Positions 45,034 to 48,941 of a DNA stretch of 48,941 nt are shown piece after piece (within the stretch, counting starts at the first letter, position 1; each line of letters starts with the position of its first letter). The translations under genes were made by a program, and so were the position numbers. Below the pieces are notes generated by a model that saw only the letters and a list, made by a program, of their open reading frames with translations, had not been told where the DNA came from and did not search any database. Source of the stretch: a virus; IMG/VR virus record IMGVR_UViG_3300035224_000798, positions 1-48,941 of that record, one strand, 5' to 3'.

Positions 45034-45516
45034 ATGTGGTATTTAGTTGCGTTGTTTACCCTTATTGCAATGCCCGCAAGAGCTGATATATCACATAAAT
45101 TACAAAGTTCTATTCAATTACAAGTAGACGCGGCTGCGACTAATGTTACTAGAATCGGGTCTTCACTTTCAATTTCAGGTGTGGGTGTAAATACGACTGA
45201 TGGCACGACTGCAGGAACGATCTCTACGGGAACAATTTCCAGTGGCGTATATTCTCCAGGTACTATTTCAGCGTCTCAGGCAACAAGTGGTGAGACCTTC
45301 TCGTACAGTTCTGCTTTTACGCAAGGAGACGCAGTACCTACTGCGGCAGTAACAGTAGGGGATGCAGCGAACTTTAGTAATATTACTTCGACCAGTGCAG
45401 GTACAGCAGGGTCATTAGCAGGGACAATCAGCACATCAGGAGCGATCACCGTGACCGCAGGCGGAGCTGGAACCGTTGCTACGGGCCAATATGTAAGTGA
45501 CATTACGGCAAAATAA
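45034..45516 (+). CDS. Exported G/S/T-rich protein
   Basis: 160 aa from ATG 45034, where a signal peptide begins (MWYLVALFTLIAMPARA, cleavage after ARA); the frame is open from 44950 but that extension overlaps the divergent gene. The mature part has GTIS repeats (GTISTGTISSGVYSPGTIS) typical of beta-helix or fibre-like secreted proteins. It abuts the next gene. Conserved hypothetical in cyanophages by memory. Likely surface or periplasmic in the host. Confidence 0.65.
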   Translation: MWYLVALFTLIAMPARADISHKLQSSIQLQVDAAATNVTRIGSSLSISGVGVNTTDGTTAGTISTGTISSGVYSPGTISASQATSGETFSYSSAFTQGDAVPTAAVTVGDAANFSNITSTSAGTAGSLAGTISTSGAITVTAGGAGTVATGQYVSDITAK

Positions 45517-45948
45517 ATGAAGCGCTTACTTGTGCTTATAGGGTTTTTGCTAGGAACCCCTATACACGCAGTGCCTGTGGTGCCTAATTTTACTCAAGGA
45601 AGTTTAACTTCGAAAAGTGAGACAACTAGTGTAGTAACAGAAGTCATAAATTCAGTTGACTACAATACTGGATATCAGTATTCTGTAACAGGTACTAATA
45701 TTAAACACTCTGGGAACAGCTTAGTTCCAGGCGCTATAGCAACAAACGGAAACACCGTAGAAGGCATAACTAGTACATGGACAACTCTGAACCCAGCAAC
45801 AAAACCAAGTTGGACACTAGCAAATCCAGGAGCTGCTTTTCAGTTTACAGAGACGATGCAAGGCCCAGGTCTCAGCAACCAGACAATTATTCAAAGAAAA
45901 ACAGAGATAAAAAGTGTCACGGAAAGCACCTCTATATTTTCTCAATAA
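45517..45948 (+). CDS. Exported hypothetical protein
   Basis: 143 aa. Signal peptide MKRLLVLIGFLLGTPIHA (cleavage after IHA), then PVVPNFTQGSLTSKSETTS and TEVINSVDYNTGYQYSVTG, a beta-rich Thr/Ser/Asn protein with no cysteine. Starts directly after the 45034 gene. Resembles cyanophage proteins of unknown role. It overlaps the frame of the next gene. Confidence 0.65.
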   Translation: MKRLLVLIGFLLGTPIHAVPVVPNFTQGSLTSKSETTSVVTEVINSVDYNTGYQYSVTGTNIKHSGNSLVPGAIATNGNTVEGITSTWTTLNPATKPSWTLANPGAAFQFTETMQGPGLSNQTIIQRKTEIKSVTESTSIFSQ

Positions 45949-46601
45949 CTGCAGCATTCTTTCTGCCTATTAATGCACATGCCGGAAACGTGGGAGGAGT
46001 CAGTGCAACTGCGGCACCAGTCGCTAATAGCTCCGGGTCGGTGACCAACCAAGCAATACAGGTGTTACAAGGACCATACATAAATAATACTTATGGAAAC
46101 GGTGTTAGTTGCCAGGGTCCTGTTTTTAACCTGAGCCCATACTTGACACGTACAGGTTCATTTCAAAAACCCTATGAGCCGTATTACAACAGCCCTGTGT
46201 ATGACACAAGCGATCTCAACGAAGACGGTATTTTAGACAATCCTGGGTCGATTTTGTATCAGGTTCCTGTGCGCACAGGGCAAAAATCAAATTATAGTTG
46301 GAATGGAGGTTTGTCTGCCACCATTTCTATTCCTCTAGATACCAGCTTACAAAGACGCTGCAAAGAGGCTGCGGATGTACAGATAAAACTACAAAAACAA
46401 GTATTAGCAAATCGAAGATTAGATTTTGAGATTGCCCGCTTACGCAACTGCTCACAGTTGTTAAAAGAAGGCGTAAGTTTTCATCCTGAATCTCCTGCTT
46501 TTAAGGTATGCGCTGATGTAGTAGTAGTTAATCCTGCAAACGCAGAAATAAAACAACACACTCACTCTATTTATTTAACACCCGACGCAAAGCAAGAATA
46601 G
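45777..46601 (+). CDS. Exported protein with unclear start
   Basis: The conserved-looking protein begins with a hydrophobic signal segment (HLYIFSITAAFFLPINAHAG) at about 45927-45986, then NVGGVSATAAPVAN and a Gly/Asn-rich mature part with cysteines (GVSCQGPVFN) and a C-terminal helix (RLDFEIARLRNC). No ATG, GTG or TTG lies in frame within about 150 nt upstream of the signal; the ATG at 45777 gives a 172-nt overlap with the upstream gene. A non-AUG start (ATT 45936), a frameshift or a sequence error are alternatives. Part of the exported module with 45034 and 45517. Confidence 0.6.
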   Translation: MDNSEPSNKTKLDTSKSRSCFSVYRDDARPRSQQPDNYSKKNRDKKCHGKHLYIFSITAAFFLPINAHAGNVGGVSATAAPVANSSGSVTNQAIQVLQGPYINNTYGNGVSCQGPVFNLSPYLTRTGSFQKPYEPYYNSPVYDTSDLNEDGILDNPGSILYQVPVRTGQKSNYSWNGGLSATISIPLDTSLQRRCKEAADVQIKLQKQVLANRRLDFEIARLRNCSQLLKEGVSFHPESPAFKVCADVVVVNPANAEIKQHTHSIYLTPDAKQE

Positions 46602-47382
46602 TTCGATTTCTATCACGCTGCTGAAGTCTTCGCTGAGACACAGATTCTATTTTTATGGGTTTATTAGAAAGTGCTGCTACTTTTTTAGTAATTTTTTTTA
46701 TTAGTGGTTTTATAAGTTTTAAAAGTAACTCGGATAGTGGTTTTGCCAATAGTGCAGAAGTCGTTGCTACCAGTGCGATGGCCGCAGTAGTACTGATAGC
46801 TTGAGGGGGAGGTAAATACTCTTCCGTGATAGCTACATGTAAGGGCACCGGTTCTATTACGGTTATACACTTTTCTCCTGTCCACTCGTATCCGATAATA
46901 ATGGCAGTTTGATCCGCTGTGCGCTGCCCAACAGCCAATGCTTCTTTGGAAGGACAATTAATTGGTGTTGCATCGAAACTAACGGATTCTTTTTTTTTAA
47001 CTGTTTTTACAGCAGGTACTGGTAGAGAATCAGGAATTGATGTGGTATTCGGAACATTCTTACTTCCTGCGTCAGTGTTAGGCACTGAGGCGGGAGGAGT
47101 GTAAATAAACTTACCAGGAGTAAAATTTAAAGGTGTGAAAGAAGGTAAATTACCGTCACAAAAAACTTGATTGCCCCTAGCATCATCTTCTAAGATGTTT
47201 TTTGAAGAACTTAAATTTTTGTGAGATTGAACGCAGCCTGGAATATTGATTAAAGGTACTCCTATGTCAACGGTGACAGGAGAATGTTGAAAGAACGGTT
47301 GCTTATTTGTTTCAATACTATATGTGCTAAGCGGGGTAAAAATATTAATATCTCCAATAACCAACTCAGGTATTTTAACCAT
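46567..47382 (-). CDS. Hypothetical membrane-associated protein
   Basis: 271 aa. Beta-rich, Pro-rich N-terminal half (LSTYSIETNKQPFFQHSPVT; IPGCVQSHKNL), then EWTGEKCITVIEPVPLHV and, near the end, a membrane span (AISTTAAIALVATTSALLA) followed by a very basic tail. No N-terminal signal. The tail-anchored topology would place the N-terminal half on one side of a membrane. Overlaps the convergent exported-protein gene by 35 nt and the 47382 gene by one base. Conserved in cyanophages by memory; role unknown. Confidence 0.6.
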   Translation of the reverse strand: MVKIPELVIGDINIFTPLSTYSIETNKQPFFQHSPVTVDIGVPLINIPGCVQSHKNLSSSKNILEDDARGNQVFCDGNLPSFTPLNFTPGKFIYTPPASVPNTDAGSKNVPNTTSIPDSLPVPAVKTVKKKESVSFDATPINCPSKEALAVGQRTADQTAIIIGYEWTGEKCITVIEPVPLHVAITEEYLPPPQAISTTAAIALVATTSALLAKPLSELLLKLIKPLIKKITKKVAALSNKPIKIESVSQRRLQQRDRNRTILALRRVLNK

Positions 47383-47690
47383 TACTCAACAAATAACGCA
47401 GTTCCCGTTTGCTTGGGAAGTGTTATCTTGTTCTGCTCGAAAAGTTCTGGAAGATCTATCTTAAATTTATTGTCAATATGCGTAACTATTTTTCTTGCTG
47501 TTTTCTCAAGCTCTTTATCATAAGTTTTTTCTAGAGAAAGTTTAAGCGCATAATACTGCCCTGTAATCATTGACTGTATATCGTTCGGTACTTTTAAAAC
47601 AATATACAAAAGAGCGACCGTATTGGCCAACGTTAATACAAGCAGTAAAGATTGAGGTATATTAAGTTTTTTCTTTTGATTAGCCCTCAT
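47382..47690 (-). CDS. Single-TM hypothetical protein
   Basis: 102 aa. Basic start (MRANQKKKLNIPQS), a membrane span (LLLVLTLANTVALLYIVL) and a helical outer part (DIQSMITGQYYALKLSLEKT). Topology resembles the 17413 protein. Co-transcribed with 46567 and 47680, with which it overlaps. Function unknown. Confidence 0.65.
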   Translation of the reverse strand: MRANQKKKLNIPQSLLLVLTLANTVALLYIVLKVPNDIQSMITGQYYALKLSLEKTYDKELEKTARKIVTHIDNKFKIDLPELFEQNKITLPKQTGTALFVE

Positions 47691-47844
47691 CGGCGGGTAG
47701 TGGTTCGTTGCCTTCGGCTAGCCAGGCAAGATATTCTTGATATTCATCACTGTTATTATGATCTCCTAAAGTCATAATAAGTTGATCTTCAAGCCTAACG
47801 ACAGTGTAAACAACACCATCAGCGTTATTCGATAATTTGTACAT
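47680..47844 (-). CDS. Very small acidic protein
   Basis: 54 aa (MYKLSNNADGVVYTVVRLED, then HNNSDEYQEYLAWLAEGNE), acidic, beta then helix. Overlaps the 47382 gene start by 11 nt. The ATG lies 4 nt before the stop end of the tail-fibre gene. Role unknown. Confidence 0.6.
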   Translation of the reverse strand: MYKLSNNADGVVYTVVRLEDQLIMTLGDHNNSDEYQEYLAWLAEGNEPLPADEG

Positions 47845-47847
47845 GTT

Positions 47848-48921
47848 TCAAAGCTCCGAGGAAACGAAAGCATTAACCGTCATTCTAAGCGCACTTGCCG
47901 AGCCATAAATCTGCCACCCCGTAGAGCTGAGTACGTTTGTGCCAGTAAATATGCCACCCGAGTCACTAGAAGTGGATGGGGTAGCTCTTTTCGTTTGCTT
48001 AAAGTACCAAGTACCATACCCAGTGCCACTGCCGTTTTGAGCTGTGTCCAATTGAACTCCATGAACTTCGTAATACCGCTGACACCTAGCTAATTCATCA
48101 CCATAGCTTCGATGTTCAAACGGGGTGGCCTTGGAACCGACCTCTAATTGGACGCCAGTGATTTGCCAAGTATTAGATACGGTGTCCGCCAAGTTTACAT
48201 TAAGACCTGCCGCTCTATTCGCGTCAACATCAGTTTGATAAGTAGTTGAAGCAGTACCTGAACTGTAAGTAGTACCTGATGCTAAATACCACCTAACAGC
48301 AAGACCTCTGCCATTATCATCATTTATAACTCCTGCAGTGTCACCAGCAACTGTTATTGTTTTATATTCCCAAGTGTTGACGGCATTAATCGTATAAGAA
48401 TGCGTACAAGATCTGTCTGAATCATCCCCATAAAAAAAAGCAACAAATGTACCAGTTTTGTTGGATTTAACCCAAAAGCTTAAAGTAATAGTTTTAGCAT
48501 CAGATGTGCCGTAATTCAGTTGTTGTAAGTTATGTGCTTCAACATATTGATCAATACCGAGTACATCACCAGCGGCTAAAGATCCTTGTGCTGTAGTACA
48601 TTCTAATTTTAATGATTTACTAAAACCAACAGGAGCATCCGTTGATTGGGTCATCGTAAACGCATAGGTTGGCGCACCTTGCTCAAGAAACCTAAAACGA
48701 TCAACGGTTTGAAATGGATCAGAGCCGTTTGTTAAACCTGTTGCGCTGGTTGCACGTTGCGCCACCTGCATCGCCCCATTAATAATAAGGTTCCTATTAC
48801 TCAACGGCCCAGCAGTTGGCATCTGTATGTCGTCAACTGTGACGTGACCCGATCCATCAATAACAATTCCTCCAACATCAGTGGAAGTGTGCTTGATCGA
48901 ATCAACCTTGACGGTACTCAT
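47848..48921 (-). CDS. Tail-fibre-like protein
   Basis: 357 aa. N-terminus VKVDSIKHTSTDVGGIVIDG, then PLSNRNLIINGAMQVAQRAT is the conserved pattern of phage fibre or baseplate-associated proteins. The middle (about 90-260) has a carbohydrate-binding-module-like region (TLSFWVKSNKTGTFVAFFYG, WQITGVQLEVGSKATPFEHR), followed by ELARCQRYYE and a variable C-terminus. Likely binds the host surface. It lies near the right edge and may belong to a longer tail cluster beyond it. Confidence 0.85.
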   Translation of the reverse strand: MSTVKVDSIKHTSTDVGGIVIDGSGHVTVDDIQMPTAGPLSNRNLIINGAMQVAQRATSATGLTNGSDPFQTVDRFRFLEQGAPTYAFTMTQSTDAPVGFSKSLKLECTTAQGSLAAGDVLGIDQYVEAHNLQQLNYGTSDAKTITLSFWVKSNKTGTFVAFFYGDDSDRSCTHSYTINAVNTWEYKTITVAGDTAGVINDDNGRGLAVRWYLASGTTYSSGTASTTYQTDVDANRAAGLNVNLADTVSNTWQITGVQLEVGSKATPFEHRSYGDELARCQRYYEVHGVQLDTAQNGSGTGYGTWYFKQTKRATPSTSSDSGGIFTGTNVLSSTGWQIYGSASALRMTVNAFVSSEL

Positions 48922-48941
48922 GATGCGCCTCCTGGCTTAGT

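Noticed and set aside
1-48941. CRISPR array
   Set aside because: No set of regularly spaced 25-40-nt direct repeats was seen.
1-48941. Insertion sequences or integrase
   Set aside because: No transposase, integrase or matching terminal inverted repeats were found.

Overview
The window is a piece of a tailed cyanophage genome, most likely infecting marine Synechococcus or Prochlorococcus. The evidence is a complete photosystem II D1 gene (psbA) with a high-light-inducible protein gene (hli) beside it, thyX, a phage-type family-A DNA polymerase, two tRNA genes, tail-fibre-like proteins, and very dense packing of small genes with ATGA, TGATG and TAATG start/stop overlaps. No capsid, portal, terminase large subunit or tape-measure gene is visible, so this is part of a larger genome. 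It is not a standard T4-like cyanomyovirus (no family-B polymerase, gp41 or UvsX) and not a T7-like podovirus (no phage RNA polymerase). The replication set (PolA, P4/D5-type primase-helicase, PD-(D/E)XK nuclease, SSB) points to a less common lineage such as a large siphovirus or a TIM5-like phage. That placement is inference.

Layout. 1-12.5 kb: plus-strand run of small, mostly unrecognised genes, with a cytosine methyltransferase-like protein, an HTH protein, thyX, an NrdR-like zinc-ribbon protein, an Fe/2OG dioxygenase, a ribbon-helix-helix protein, a tail-fibre-like protein and a Cys-rich conserved cyanophage protein. Many genes in 4-7.6 kb have C/T-rich leaders and no Shine-Dalgarno sequence. 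12.6-17.7 kb: mostly minus strand, with virion-like proteins, a DUF5872-like protein apparently split in two, an outer-membrane-like protein, hli, psbA and a secreted HEGWH metalloprotein, separated by minus-strand terminators. 17.7-31.7 kb: mainly plus-strand replication and nucleotide-metabolism region, in order an AspH-like hydroxylase, small genes, DNA polymerase, dCMP deaminase, SSB, a DUF5895-like protein, AbrB-like and wHTH regulators, PD-(D/E)XK nuclease and primase-helicase. 31.7-33.2 kb: minus-strand Gly/Pro/Gln-rich virion-like proteins.

33.4-33.7 kb is non-coding and rich in repeats and G/C stems, a candidate origin or control region. It is followed by a large HNH-type protein. 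36.6-38.6 kb is a four-gene operon ending in a degenerate Dam-type methyltransferase. 38.6-44.9 kb is a mosaic in which plus-strand enzymes (nucleotide-modification-associated protein, two more Fe/2OG oxygenases) alternate with minus-strand structural, HNH and lysis genes (GH24-like lysozyme, C39-like peptidase, two-TM holin-like protein). Two tRNA genes sit here, and the tRNA-Pro carries an unusually long variable region. 45.0-47.8 kb encodes three exported proteins facing three minus-strand genes, at least two of them membrane proteins, and looks like an envelope-directed module. 47.8-48.9 kb is a second tail-fibre-like gene.

Working together: PolA, primase-helicase, SSB and nuclease copy and process phage DNA; ThyX and dCMP deaminase feed dTMP synthesis; psbA and hli sustain host photosynthesis during infection; the oxygenases, methyltransferase-like proteins and envelope module probably modify DNA, protein or cell surface. 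Functions beyond the recognised families are inference.
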